Part shown: piece after piece, positions 14,867 through 23,271 of the stretch | Numbering within the stretch: position 1 is the stretch's first letter | How the letters are laid out: every line of letters starts with the position of its first letter | NCBI GenBank assembly: GCA_964514235.1 | Contig: CAZEPV010000020.1 | Location: forward strand, 1-39,207 | Reading direction: 5' to 3' | Length of the DNA stretch: 39,207 nucleotides | Source of the DNA: JAAYRQ01 sp035647235 | GTDB lineage: Bacteria; Bacillota; Syntrophomonadia; Syntrophomonadales; Syntrophomonadaceae | Made by a program: the position numbers and the translations under genes | Notes under the pieces: generated by a model | The model's input: only the letters and a program-made list of their open reading frames with translations | Databases searched by the model: none | What the model was told of the DNA's origin: nothing

Positions 14867-15050
14867 AAGTCGGATAAGATATAATTGTTAGCTGAACCGC
14901 CTGCAATAGAACACATCAACCCTTTGCTTAAATAAATTTTCTTTTCCGGCAAGTCATTTTGCCCTTCCATATGAAAAGGTGTATTATTATTGGTGAAACA
15001 GATGTTAATTAATGGTTTAAAAAAATTACGATATCCTTAATAAATTCCAT
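14842..15050 (-). pseudogene. Small gene split at a T7 run (frameshift or possible -1 slippage site)
   Basis: An ATG at 15050 opens a frame (MEFIKDIVIFL) that stops after 13 codons. At its tenth and eleventh codons lies T-TTT-TTA; moving to the -1 frame there continues through KPLINICFTNNNTPF to a stop at 14844, giving 69 residues. GGGTG is 6 nt before the ATG, and a terminator-like hairpin follows. The two halves could be a sequencing or mutational indel in the T7 run, or programmed -1 frameshifting at a U-UUU-UUA heptamer. A second reading starts at the in-frame ATG 14970 (42 residues) without a ribosome binding site. I recognise no family. The region 14870-15100 holds nothing else. Confidence 0.4.
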
Positions 15051-15101
15051 AAATACACCCAAACGGAATAGAAACCTTTAAGAATAGGGGGGGGAATAGT
15101 G

Positions 15102-15572
15102 ATGAATAATGAAGAAAAGATTTTAGCCTTACTAGAAAACATGGACGGGCGTTTTGACAAAATGGATGAGCGTCTTGAAAACATGGACGGGCGTTTTGAC
15201 AAAATGGATGAGCGTCTTGGAAACATGGACGGACGTTTTGACAAAATTGATGAGCGTCTTGGAAACATGGACGGGCGAATGGAGGGATTTGAAGCAGGCC
15301 AGGGTGTTTTAGTTAACCAGGTTATGCAATTAACTGAAGATGTCCAGGCAGTCCGCCAGTCACAAGTAGGCATGGAAAATGAATTCACTGAAAAAATACG
15401 AGCATTATTTGATGCTAGGGAAGTGTCCTTGGATTATTTCGCTAGTATTAAATCTGAATTAGTTAGGATTGCTGAAAGTCAGGAAACTATAAGACGCACA
15501 TTTTACCGCCTAGAATCTAAACAAGACGAACAAGAACGTGAGATACGTTTACTTAGATTGGAGGGACAATAA
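15102..15572 (+). CDS. Coiled-coil protein with 14-residue tandem repeats
   Basis: 156 residues, soluble, highly charged. The N-terminal third is built of three full copies and one partial copy of the unit ENMDGRFDKMDERL, encoded by 42-bp DNA repeats. The remainder is predicted helix with heptad-like spacing (SIKSELVRIAESQETIRRTF and beyond). No catalytic motif is visible. Similar small repeat coiled coils are common, poorly characterised Firmicute proteins. G8 lies 7 nt before the ATG; a GTG one codon earlier is the alternative start. A 31-codon frame follows 10 nt after its stop. Confidence 0.72.
   Translation: MNNEEKILALLENMDGRFDKMDERLENMDGRFDKMDERLGNMDGRFDKIDERLGNMDGRMEGFEAGQGVLVNQVMQLTEDVQAVRQSQVGMENEFTEKIRALFDAREVSLDYFASIKSELVRIAESQETIRRTFYRLESKQDEQEREIRLLRLEGQ
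15135..15277 (+). repeat. 42-bp tandem repeat, three full copies and one partial
   Basis: Units begin at 15135, 15177, 15219 and 15261 (partial, 17 bp). They differ by only a few substitutions and keep the reading frame, so copy number can change without breaking the protein. Confidence 0.9.
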
Positions 15573-15582
15573 AGAGGGTAAA

Positions 15583-15678
15583 GTGAATGATAATGAATTC
15601 AAAAAGTTTGTAGTCAAGCATTTAATCCAGTTAATCGGAGGACAGGAAAAACTAAGTAAGGCTCTTACTAAAATCTAG
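15583..15678 (+). CDS. 31-residue putative small protein
   Basis: A GTG at 15583 with AGAGGG about 5 nt upstream opens a 31-codon frame: MNDNEFKKFVVKHLIQ followed by an amphipathic, lysine-rich tail ending in KALTKI. It starts 10 nt after the coiled-coil gene's stop on the same strand, suggesting a two-gene unit. No family recognised. Its charge pattern and ribosome binding site favour a real gene, but at this length chance remains possible. Confidence 0.45.
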   Translation: MNDNEFKKFVVKHLIQLIGGQEKLSKALTKI

Positions 15679-15780
15679 CTTACCCACAGCGAAAAACTCC
15701 CAGCCCTTTTTGATGGCTATTCATTGCTCAAATAAATTTAGATGACCATGGTGCAAAGCATCCTTTTTCTCAAAACAAAA

Positions 15781-15801
15781 CACCCGCATTATTAACGGGT
15801 G
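15781..15801 (-). terminator. Rho-independent terminator after tRNA-Sec
   Basis: Stem CACCCG/CGGGTG, 9-nt loop, followed on minus by TTTTGTTTTG. It lies about 17 nt after the tRNA-Sec CCA end. Confidence 0.75.
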
Positions 15802-15817
15802 CCAAAAGTAATCTTTT

Positions 15818-15915
15818 TGGCGGAGGCGTGTGCGAATCGAACACACCAACGACAGGATCACTGCCGCACGGCTGGATTTGAAGTCCAGGCGGCCCACCAG
15901 GACCGATCCGCCTCC
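15818..15915 (-). tRNA. selC: tRNA-Sec (anticodon TCA)
   Basis: 98 bases including encoded CCA. Acceptor stem GGAGGCG/CGCCTCC, discriminator G, anticodon arm CTGGA-CTTCAAA-TCCAG with anticodon TCA, a long variable arm, and T-loop TTCGATT. The length and TCA anticodon identify the selenocysteine tRNA. selA and selB lie 5.4-8.9 kb away on the same strand, with the liv operon between. A perfect sigmaA promoter precedes it and a terminator follows. Confidence 0.97.
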
Positions 15916-15933
15916 ACTAAATGTGCATAACAG

Positions 15934-15962
15934 ATTATATATTGCATTTCGGCTTATGTCAA
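15934..15962 (-). promoter_or_regulatory. Perfect consensus sigmaA promoter of selC
   Basis: TTGACA (15962-15957), exactly 17 bp, TATAAT (15939-15934). The -35 box begins two bases after the stop codon of the CBS-ACT gene. Confidence 0.93.
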
Positions 15963-15963
15963 A

Positions 15964-16623
15964 CTACTCTGTATGGTCCCTAGCAATTACAGATTCGATA
16001 TCATAACCTTTATTTTTAAATTCCTTTACTATTTCTTCATATTTTAAATCTTCGATCCTTAGGATAACTTTATGTCTATTAGCCTTCTTGTCGAAAAACA
16101 CTACTGCATTAAGTATGTTTACACCTTGTTTAGCTACTAGGCCAGTAATATCAGCCAATACCCCTGGCCTATCCTCTGCAAATAAGTCGATACGGGTATG
16201 TGGTTTATTGACCCCTAGTATATCAATCAAAGATGCGAATAAATCGGTTTCTGTTATTATGCCCACTAATTTATCATTATCTAAGACGGGTAAACCACTG
16301 ACTGTATTCTGAAGCATAATTTTAGCAGCAGTTTCTATATAAGTATCAGGGGAGACTGTTAAAACTTTTTGTTTTTTTGGGACTATATCTTTTATTTTCG
16401 TTTTAGCTAAAAGATAATTAAGTTCATGAATACTTAATGAGGTAGCTGATGAAGGTGAAGCTTGATTTAAATCGGTTAAAGTAATAATGCCCTTTAGTTT
16501 CCCTTTTTCAAAGACGGGTAATCTTCTTATGTCGTTTTCCTTCATCAATCTGAAAGCTTCATTAATATTTGTCTCCATGTCAACAGTAATAACCCTGGTA
16601 GTCATGCGGTCTTTTACCTTCAT
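15964..16623 (-). CDS. CBS-CBS-ACT domain protein (AcuB-like)
   Basis: 219 residues: two CBS domains (about 1-60 and 75-135) forming a Bateman nucleotide-binding module, then an ACT-type domain (about 140-215, starting RIDLFAEDRPGVLADITGLV) that usually binds amino acids. CBS-ACT proteins of this layout are called AcuB after the acetoin cluster, although their roles vary. AGGGGG precedes the ATG. It directly follows livF (23 nt), so it is probably the last gene of the branched-chain amino acid transport operon. An amino-acid- or adenylate-responsive regulatory role in that context is inference. Confidence 0.85.
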   Translation of the reverse strand: MKVKDRMTTRVITVDMETNINEAFRLMKENDIRRLPVFEKGKLKGIITLTDLNQASPSSATSLSIHELNYLLAKTKIKDIVPKKQKVLTVSPDTYIETAAKIMLQNTVSGLPVLDNDKLVGIITETDLFASLIDILGVNKPHTRIDLFAEDRPGVLADITGLVAKQGVNILNAVVFFDKKANRHKVILRIEDLKYEEIVKEFKNKGYDIESVIARDHTE

Positions 16624-16646
16624 GATTAATATCCCCCTATCTTAAT

Positions 16647-17351
16647 TTAACCGCCTAAATAGGCTTTTTTAACTTCTTCACTATTCATTAATTCTTGGGC
16701 AGTCCCCGCTAAAACAATTTTACCTGTTTCCAGGACATAGGCATAATGGGCAATAGAAAGCGCCATATGGGCATTTTGTTCTACTAATAAAACTGTAGTT
16801 CCTCTATTATTAATATCCATAATAATTTCGAAGATTTCCTTTACTAATAGAGGGGCTAGTCCCATAGAGGGTTCATCCATCAATAATAATTCTGGTCTGG
16901 CCATAAGCGCCCGCCCCATAGCTAACATCTGCTGTTCCCCCCCAGATAAAGTCCCAGCTAATTGTTTTCTTCTTTCTTTCAAACGGGGAAACCTAGTAAA
17001 AATAACTTCAAAATCTTCTTGAATACCCTTTTTATCTTTGCGCAGAAAAGCACCCATTTCAAGGTTCTCTTGGACCGACATAGTTGAAAACACTCGTCTT
17101 CCTTCTGGTACCTGGGATATTCCGAGTCCAACTATCTTTTCAGGAGGTGTTTTAGTTATTTCTTGACTTTTAAAAATAATACTACCACTTTTAGGCCTTA
17201 ATAAGCCGGAAATAGTTTTAAGTGTAGTAGTTTTTCCTGCGCCATTTGCCCCGATAAGTGTTACTATATTTCCTTGCTCCACGTTTATTGATACACCCTT
17301 CAAAGCATGAATTGCACCATAATAAACGTTAATATCATTTACTTTAAGCAC
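16647..17351 (-). CDS. livF: Branched-chain amino acid ABC transporter, ATP-binding protein LivF
   Basis: 234 residues. Walker A GANGAGKT, ABC signature LSGGEQQ, Walker B LLLMDEPS with the following GLAP loop typical of LivF, and H-loop residue in a C-terminal stretch. It forms the ATPase pair with LivG. The start is a GTG whose G overlaps the last base of the livG stop codon (TAGTG), indicating translational coupling. Confidence 0.95.
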   Translation of the reverse strand: MLKVNDINVYYGAIHALKGVSINVEQGNIVTLIGANGAGKTTTLKTISGLLRPKSGSIIFKSQEITKTPPEKIVGLGISQVPEGRRVFSTMSVQENLEMGAFLRKDKKGIQEDFEVIFTRFPRLKERRKQLAGTLSGGEQQMLAMGRALMARPELLLMDEPSMGLAPLLVKEIFEIIMDINNRGTTVLLVEQNAHMALSIAHYAYVLETGKIVLAGTAQELMNSEEVKKAYLGG

Positions 17352-18118
17352 TACCCTACCTCCTCACCTAGATAAGCTTCAATAACCCGTTTATTATTCC
17401 TTATTTCATCTGGTTTACCTTCAGCTATAAGTTGTCCATAATCTAAAACATAAATCTTTTCACAGACTCCCATAACTAAAGACATATCATGCTCAATCAA
17501 AAGGATAGTCAAACCAAATTCAGTCTTTAAGCGTTTAATTAGCATCATGAGTTCTCTAGTTTCATTCGGGTTCATGCCTGCAGCTGGTTCATCTAGTATT
17601 AATAAAGTGGGGCTTGTAGCTAATGCTCTAGCAATTTCTAACCTTCTCTGTTCCCCGTAGGGCAGAGAAGAAGCAATCTCATCCCTTTTTCCCGCTAAAC
17701 TGAAAATATCCAGAAGTTCCATGGCTTTATTTTCAATCTGATTTTCGCCTCTGAAAAACATGGGCAGCCTCAAAACGGCTGATGTTAGGCTGTATGGCAC
17801 ATCTTTATGCAAGGCTATTTTTACATTCTCCAATACGGTTAGATCATTAAATAGGCGTATATTCTGAAATGTCCTAGCTATGCCTTTCTTACAAATACTA
17901 TAGGGAGGCAAGCCCTGGATTTCCCGATCTTTAAAGATTATATTACCTTGATTAGGTTTATGCACTCCAGTAATTAAATTGAACACGGTAGTCTTGCCTG
18001 CCCCATTAGGTCCAATTAAGGCCACTAATTCATGTTCATTTAGGCTAAAATTCACGTTTAATACCGCACTTAAACCACCAAAAGATTTGCATAAATCATT
18101 TATCCTTAATAGGTTCAT
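17351..18118 (-). CDS. livG: Branched-chain amino acid ABC transporter, ATP-binding protein LivG
   Basis: 255 residues from the ATG at 18118, which overlaps the livM stop (ATGA) and has GGAG 8 nt upstream; the frame remains open to an ATG at 18133. Walker A GPNGAGKT, the LivG-specific signature LPYGEQRR, Walker B LLILDEPAAGMNP, and IEHDM with the H-loop histidine are all present. It is the second ATPase of the permease. Confidence 0.95.
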   Translation of the reverse strand: MNLLRINDLCKSFGGLSAVLNVNFSLNEHELVALIGPNGAGKTTVFNLITGVHKPNQGNIIFKDREIQGLPPYSICKKGIARTFQNIRLFNDLTVLENVKIALHKDVPYSLTSAVLRLPMFFRGENQIENKAMELLDIFSLAGKRDEIASSLPYGEQRRLEIARALATSPTLLILDEPAAGMNPNETRELMMLIKRLKTEFGLTILLIEHDMSLVMGVCEKIYVLDYGQLIAEGKPDEIRNNKRVIEAYLGEEVG

Positions 18119-19065
18119 TTTCTTCCACTCCATATCTTACCGAAAGTTCTACTAGACAGTTCTTTAGTACCCATTAAGCCCTGAGGGCGATATATCATAA
18201 TCAAAATTAAGATGAGGGCATATATTATCATCCTAACTGCCGGAAAAGCTTGTAAGGCCGCAGTTAATATAGTTATAAATATAGCCGCAATAACAGCACC
18301 AGTAGTACTACCCAAGCCTCCTAGAACTACCATTACTAGAATATCAAAAGATTTCAAGAAATTAAATGTTTCGGGTTTTATAATATAGAAATAATGCCCG
18401 TATAGTCCTCCAGCAAGCCCAGCGAACATAGCCCCTATTACAAAGGCCAATACTTTATAATTTGTAGTATTTACTCCCATTACTTCTGCGGCAATTTCGT
18501 CTTCCCTAACTGAAATAATTGCCCGACCATAACTCGAATTAACTATGTTTTGGATAATTATTATAGTTAAAACAACCGAACCGAATAGCCAGAGCCAATT
18601 AGTTTGCTTAACTATACCCGAAATTCCAGCAGGCCCTCCTACATAATTAATATTCTGCAAAAGTACCCTAATAATTTCTCCGAAACCTAAGGTAGCGATA
18701 GCCAGGTAATCCCCCTTCAATCTTAGGGTTGGTACACCTATAATAAAACCTGCGATTGCAGCACCCAGGCATCCACCTAGTAAACCTACTATAAATGGCA
18801 ATTCATAAAAGTTAGTAATAACTACAGATACATAGGCACCCACCGCCATAAAGCCTGCATGTCCTAAGGATAATTGTCCCGTAAATCCATTTATTAAATT
18901 TAGGCTAACAGCCAAAACAATATTTATACACATGGAAGTTAAGGTTATTTCATGGAACCTACTTAAGTGTCCTGCTATTAACATATATTGAACAAGTGTA
19001 AAAATAGCAGCTAAAATTAATACTTTTATAATAAATTGGCTTATCTTATTTTCTAAAACTTTCAT
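18115..19065 (-). CDS. livM: Branched-chain amino acid ABC transporter permease LivM
   Basis: 316 residues, eight or more membrane segments. The conserved permease signatures GHAGFMAVGAYVS and LRLKGDYLAIATLGFGEIIRV are intact. It forms the transmembrane channel with LivH. It is coupled on both sides: 10 nt after livH, and its stop overlaps the livG start. Confidence 0.95.
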   Translation of the reverse strand: MKVLENKISQFIIKVLILAAIFTLVQYMLIAGHLSRFHEITLTSMCINIVLAVSLNLINGFTGQLSLGHAGFMAVGAYVSVVITNFYELPFIVGLLGGCLGAAIAGFIIGVPTLRLKGDYLAIATLGFGEIIRVLLQNINYVGGPAGISGIVKQTNWLWLFGSVVLTIIIIQNIVNSSYGRAIISVREDEIAAEVMGVNTTNYKVLAFVIGAMFAGLAGGLYGHYFYIIKPETFNFLKSFDILVMVVLGGLGSTTGAVIAAIFITILTAALQAFPAVRMIIYALILILIMIYRPQGLMGTKELSSRTFGKIWSGRK

Positions 19066-19075
19066 ACCTTTTCAC

Positions 19076-19957
19076 CTACACTTTTTCGCTATCATTTTTG
19101 CCAAACATACCAGTAGGTTTAACTAAAAGTATTACGATTAATACCCCAAATACAACTGCATCTCTATATAAGCTATTGCCATATCCACTAACAAGTGTTT
19201 CTAATATACCGATTAAGAAGCCCCCTACCATTGCTCCAGGAACTATGCCAATCCCGCCCAGTACAGCAGCTACAAAAGCTTTCAGGCCAGGGATTATACC
19301 CATGAGAGGATTTATAGTACTATAATAAATCCCCACCATAATTCCAGCAGCAGCAGCTAAGGAAGAGCCAATGGCGAAAGTAATGGAAATGGTACGGTCT
19401 ACGCTGATTCCCATTAATACAGCAGCATCCCTATCTAAAGAAACAGCCCGCATAGCCTTTCCTGTTTTCGTACGTCTAATAATATACTGCAAAATTGTCA
19501 TCAATGTAACTGCACAGATAAAGATAAAGATATCCTTATTAGAAATAGATAATCCTGCAATAATGTATTCTTGGCTAGTGAAAGCAGCTTGGGGAAAAAT
19601 TCTTTGTTGTGGAGTAAGGAAAAAAACAGTTGTATACTGTAAAAATAGTGAGACCCCTATGGCTGTAATAAGAGCAGCTATGCGTGTAGCCCCACGCAAA
19701 GGGCGATATGCTATTTTTTCAATAATAACACCTAATATACCACAAGCTAACATGGCAAAAATCATAGCCACGATTATATGGCTGCCAAATACACTAATAG
19801 AGAAGAAGCCTACATAAGCACCTACCATCATAACTTCACCATGGGCAAAATTTATTAACTTTATGATTCCATAAACCATGGTGTAACCTAAGGCTATAAG
19901 TGCATATATCGCTCCTAAGGATAAGCCATTAATTATTTGTTGCATCAATTCCAGCAA
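19076..19957 (-). CDS. livH: Branched-chain amino acid ABC transporter permease LivH
   Basis: About 293 residues, eight or more membrane segments; contains the family signature INGLSLGAIYALIALGYTMV near the N-terminus and GGIGIVPGAMVGGFLIG near the C-terminus. The frame opens with a GTG at 19966, but that codon lies within an excellent ribosome binding site (AAGGAAGTG), so I prefer the TTG at 19957, 6 nt after it. A terminator-like hairpin separates it from livK. Confidence 0.93.
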   Translation of the reverse strand: MLELMQQIINGLSLGAIYALIALGYTMVYGIIKLINFAHGEVMMVGAYVGFFSISVFGSHIIVAMIFAMLACGILGVIIEKIAYRPLRGATRIAALITAIGVSLFLQYTTVFFLTPQQRIFPQAAFTSQEYIIAGLSISNKDIFIFICAVTLMTILQYIIRRTKTGKAMRAVSLDRDAAVLMGISVDRTISITFAIGSSLAAAAGIMVGIYYSTINPLMGIIPGLKAFVAAVLGGIGIVPGAMVGGFLIGILETLVSGYGNSLYRDAVVFGVLIVILLVKPTGMFGKNDSEKV

Positions 19958-19981
19958 TATTGCCACTTCCTTTTAAAAATT

Positions 19982-20008
19982 GTAAAGGAAGGGTAACCCT
20001 TCCTTTAC
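19982..20008 (-). terminator. Hairpin between livK and livH (attenuating terminator)
   Basis: Perfect 12-bp stem GTAAAGGAAGGG/CCCTTCCTTTAC with loop TTA, then AATTTTTAAAA on minus. It lies 9 nt after the livK stop. Partial termination here would give more binding protein than permease, a common pattern in ABC importers. Confidence 0.75.
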
Positions 20009-20017
20009 CCTACTATG

Positions 20018-21220
20018 CTACGGTTGAATTCTCGTATTCATGGTTTGTTTGCCATCAATAGATTCTATTATTACAACACCTTTAACTGGGTTATGTTGCT
20101 CATCAATATCCATAGTGCCAGTTACACCTTCGAAATTGGTTACTTTTTCTAAGGCTTGTTGGATTTTAACTGGATCAGCTTCTCCTGCGTCTTCAATGCC
20201 CCTAGCTAATAAAAGAACCGCATCATAGCCCAATGCAGCAAAAGCATCTGGATCCTTGTTGTATTTTTCTCTATACCTCTCTACAAATTCTATAACTTTT
20301 GGGTTCTCATCTTCAATAGAATAGTGGTTGGTAAAATATGTTTCATTTAAATTGTCAGCTCCCACAACACCTACTAAGTCTGGTGAATCCCAGCCATCAG
20401 GTCCGCCTAATGGAGCTTTAATACCTAGTTCGCGAGCTTGCTTAATCAAGGGAGCAACTTCTTCATAATATCCAGGTATGTAGATAAAATCTGGATCTGC
20501 TCCCCTTATTTTGGTCAATGTACCCCTAAAATCTCTATCCCCTTTTACGAATCCTTCTTCAATTATTATTTTTCCACCTTTTGCAGTAAAGGTTTCAGTA
20601 AAGTAGTCCGCTAGACCTTGTGCATAGTCGCTTGAAGCATCTTTATAAATAGCTACATTTTTTACCCCTAAATTATCGGCAGCAAAATCAGCCATAATCT
20701 TACCTTGGAAAGAGTCACTGTAACATACCCGGAAAATAAAATCTTTCGCTGAACCATCTCTTTCTAAAGTAATATCATCTGCTGTTGCAGCAGGGGCAAT
20801 TAAAGGAATTTGGTTTTCCATTACCATGGGAGTAGAGCCTGCCACATTACCACTAGTTAATGGCCCTATTTGGGCTACTATGCCTTCATCAGCTAATGAG
20901 GCACTTACGCTCATGGCTTCATCAGGAATAGACTTACAGTCCCTTACTATAGCTTTTAATTCCTGGCCTAAAACTCCACCTTCTGCATTAATGTGTTCGA
21001 TAGCTAGTAATGCTCCATCTCTAGCATTAGTACCATAACTAGCAACCGCACCAGTTAATTCTGCATTAATACCTACTTTTATAACATCAGCTTTATCACT
21101 AACCCCAGCCTTGTCTTTCTCCCCGTCCCCTGTTGATGACGTATCACCGCATCCTACTGCTAAGATGCTAAGCATAAACATCATTAATACTACTAACGAC
21201 ACTTTCTTGCTAATCCTCAT
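20018..21220 (-). CDS. livK: Branched-chain amino acid ABC transporter, substrate-binding lipoprotein
   Basis: 400 residues. The signal peptide ends in the lipobox LAVGC (cysteine at about 24), so the mature protein is lipid-anchored outside the membrane. A Ser/Gly/Asp linker precedes the type I periplasmic-binding fold, starting VIKVGINAELTGAVASYG. The family's substrates include Leu/Ile/Val, amides and aromatic acids; the exact ligand cannot be read here. AAGGAGG precedes the ATG. First gene of the liv operon. Confidence 0.92.
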   Translation of the reverse strand: MRISKKVSLVVLMMFMLSILAVGCGDTSSTGDGEKDKAGVSDKADVIKVGINAELTGAVASYGTNARDGALLAIEHINAEGGVLGQELKAIVRDCKSIPDEAMSVSASLADEGIVAQIGPLTSGNVAGSTPMVMENQIPLIAPAATADDITLERDGSAKDFIFRVCYSDSFQGKIMADFAADNLGVKNVAIYKDASSDYAQGLADYFTETFTAKGGKIIIEEGFVKGDRDFRGTLTKIRGADPDFIYIPGYYEEVAPLIKQARELGIKAPLGGPDGWDSPDLVGVVGADNLNETYFTNHYSIEDENPKVIEFVERYREKYNKDPDAFAALGYDAVLLLARGIEDAGEADPVKIQQALEKVTNFEGVTGTMDIDEQHNPVKGVVIIESIDGKQTMNTRIQP

Positions 21221-21250
21221 TTAACATCCTCCTTATTTCTTTTTATTTAG

Positions 21251-21271
21251 TCATGCCATATTCCGACATGA
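21251..21271 (-). promoter_or_regulatory. Inverted repeat upstream of livK, with a candidate promoter nearby
   Basis: TCATGTC-N7-GGCATGA (one mismatch as DNA, G-U as RNA) lies about 30-50 nt before livK. Upstream at about 21304-21276 is TTGATG-N17-TAATTT, a fair sigmaA match. The repeat could be an operator or an RNA hairpin. Confidence 0.4.
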
Positions 21272-21339
21272 AATTAAATTACTAGACTTCTATATTGACA
21301 TCAAATCATCCTGCCCAAAAACACAAATTTACATCTTTT

Positions 21340-23241
21340 TTACATCTTTATGCGCACATCACCTATTCTTCTCGTAAAACGAACCTTATCATAATATTCT
21401 ATCAAAGGTAGGGCATACTTACGAGTGGTATTTAGGATATCCCTAGTCCTAGCCAAGCTAAGCTCTTTTTCCTGGGCAAAATATTCACTTATTATTTCCT
21501 TCCCTTTTTCAATAGCAGCCGAAGTAAAGTACATTTCTGGACTGACCCTTATTATGATCTGCTCAGTAATCATGTAATTGATAATTTCCATAAATTCATC
21601 ATCACTTATAGAAATAGTTGCTTTTATCTCCGTTAGAGAAGGAGGGGAAAAGGCTTCCCTGCCTAGAGCTTCAGTAATCTTAGTAATTACTTCCTTTTGC
21701 TTTTCATTAGGGATAATTTTATGCTCTATTATACTAAGAAGATTGTTTCGATTGGCTAAAACATTTTTAACCTCAAAATATTTCAAAATTAAATTGAATG
21801 TTTTACTATTAATGGAGCTAAAAAACCTACTGCGCATATCTTCCTTTGGATATCCCAATCTTAAAGGAAAATTATTATGATACTCTTGTAAATTATGCAA
21901 AAGTGTAGAGTTAATAAGCTCTAAACCGTATTGACTAATGTATTCCCCATCCCTTAGGGCGAAAACTGTCCCATTTTCCATTAGTGACCCTAAGCTGGCT
22001 GTAACCAACTCTGAGCTGCTTCCAGTAGCCTTGCTTAATTCCTCTATAGTCACCGCTTCGTATGGGTTTGATTCCATTTCGTGAGTTATTACTTCCTCTA
22101 GACTTCCTTCTTCCTTCATAGCTAGCCCAGCTAATACTTCTTCCCTGAACCTTTTTTGTTTAGCTGCATTAGAATCTATAATAATTCCTCCACCGATAGT
22201 TGTCACTGGTGAATAGTACCTTATTACAAAAGGATCCCCCTTATAAGACACAATTGGCTTTTCCATAACAATCTGCACATATGCTTCTTCACCGCCCCTA
22301 AGTTCATCTCTGTCTAATAAAATTATTCTTCCTAGTGCTTCATCAGTTCCCAAATGAAATCTAATTCTACTCCAATTAGTAATAATCCTCTTTGTGGAAT
22401 GAATTAAGCGAAGTTTTGCATCAACACGAAAGCTGGGCTGTAAATAATTGGGTGTAGCTAGCCAATAGCCCCTATTGATATTAGCCACTTCAATACCTTG
22501 TAAATTTACCGCTACCCGATTACCTGCATATGCAGAAGAGACTTTTTCATTATGTACTTGCAGGGTCCTTATTTTCACTTCTTGCTTTATAGGCATGAGT
22601 TGTAGGGTATCACCCACATTCAATTGACCCGACCATAGGGTTCCCGTTACTACAGTTCCGAAGCCAGCTATAGTAAATACGCGATCAATTGGCAGCCTAG
22701 CTTGTCCGAAAACGGGTTTCTCCTCAGTATCCAAGGCTAATTCTTCTATAATATCCATTAATTCTACCAAGCCTTCACCATTAAAAGCTGAGACACTTAT
22801 TATCGGGGCATCTTTTAGAATAGTTGTAGCCATATATTCTGCTACTTCTTCCTCCATCAGCATCAACCATTCTTCATCAACCAAATCTTTTTTCGTAATC
22901 ACTACTAGACCTTTATTTATGCCGAGCAAATCGATTATGTCCAGGTGTTCCCTAGTCTGGGGCATTACCCCTTCATCTGCCGCAACGGTTAAAATTACTA
23001 GATCTATACCAAAAGCACCTGCTAGCATATGCTTTATAAACCTCTCATGACCTGGCATATCGACGATAGCTGCTTTTTGCCCATTAGGTAATATAAAGGG
23101 AGCAAATCCTAACTCGATGGAGATACCCCTTTGCTTTTCCTCTTTCAAACGGTCGGTTTCTATGCCTGTTAGGGCTTTTACTAAAGTGGTTTTACCATGA
23201 TCTATATGTCCAGCTGTACCTATAATAATCCTTTTCATCAT
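21340..23241 (-). CDS. selB: Selenocysteine-specific translation elongation factor SelB
   Basis: 633 residues from the ATG at 23241 (AAGGAG 5 nt upstream; the frame also opens at a TTG, 23259). The GTPase domain has GHIDHGKTT, DMPGHERF and TKKD motifs. Domains 2-3 follow the EF-Tu plan, and the last 250 residues are tandem winged helices that bind SECIS hairpins. SelB carries Sec-tRNA(Sec) to UGA codons. It lies 30 nt after selA, in one unit with it. I saw no in-frame UGA selenoprotein in the window. Confidence 0.96.
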   Translation of the reverse strand: MMKRIIIGTAGHIDHGKTTLVKALTGIETDRLKEEKQRGISIELGFAPFILPNGQKAAIVDMPGHERFIKHMLAGAFGIDLVILTVAADEGVMPQTREHLDIIDLLGINKGLVVITKKDLVDEEWLMLMEEEVAEYMATTILKDAPIISVSAFNGEGLVELMDIIEELALDTEEKPVFGQARLPIDRVFTIAGFGTVVTGTLWSGQLNVGDTLQLMPIKQEVKIRTLQVHNEKVSSAYAGNRVAVNLQGIEVANINRGYWLATPNYLQPSFRVDAKLRLIHSTKRIITNWSRIRFHLGTDEALGRIILLDRDELRGGEEAYVQIVMEKPIVSYKGDPFVIRYYSPVTTIGGGIIIDSNAAKQKRFREEVLAGLAMKEEGSLEEVITHEMESNPYEAVTIEELSKATGSSSELVTASLGSLMENGTVFALRDGEYISQYGLELINSTLLHNLQEYHNNFPLRLGYPKEDMRSRFFSSINSKTFNLILKYFEVKNVLANRNNLLSIIEHKIIPNEKQKEVITKITEALGREAFSPPSLTEIKATISISDDEFMEIINYMITEQIIIRVSPEMYFTSAAIEKGKEIISEYFAQEKELSLARTRDILNTTRKYALPLIEYYDKVRFTRRIGDVRIKM

Positions 23242-23271
23242 TTTGACTCCTTTTTGCAAAAGCGTATAATC

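Noticed and set aside
15135..15277. Regular repeats considered as a CRISPR array
   Set aside because: Units are directly adjoining, in frame and without unique spacers, so they are coding tandem repeats.
15026..15388. Repetitive 120-codon minus-strand frame rich in RRSSILSKRPSMF
   Set aside because: It is the antisense shadow of the 42-bp repeats in the plus-strand coiled-coil gene, which has the ribosome binding site.
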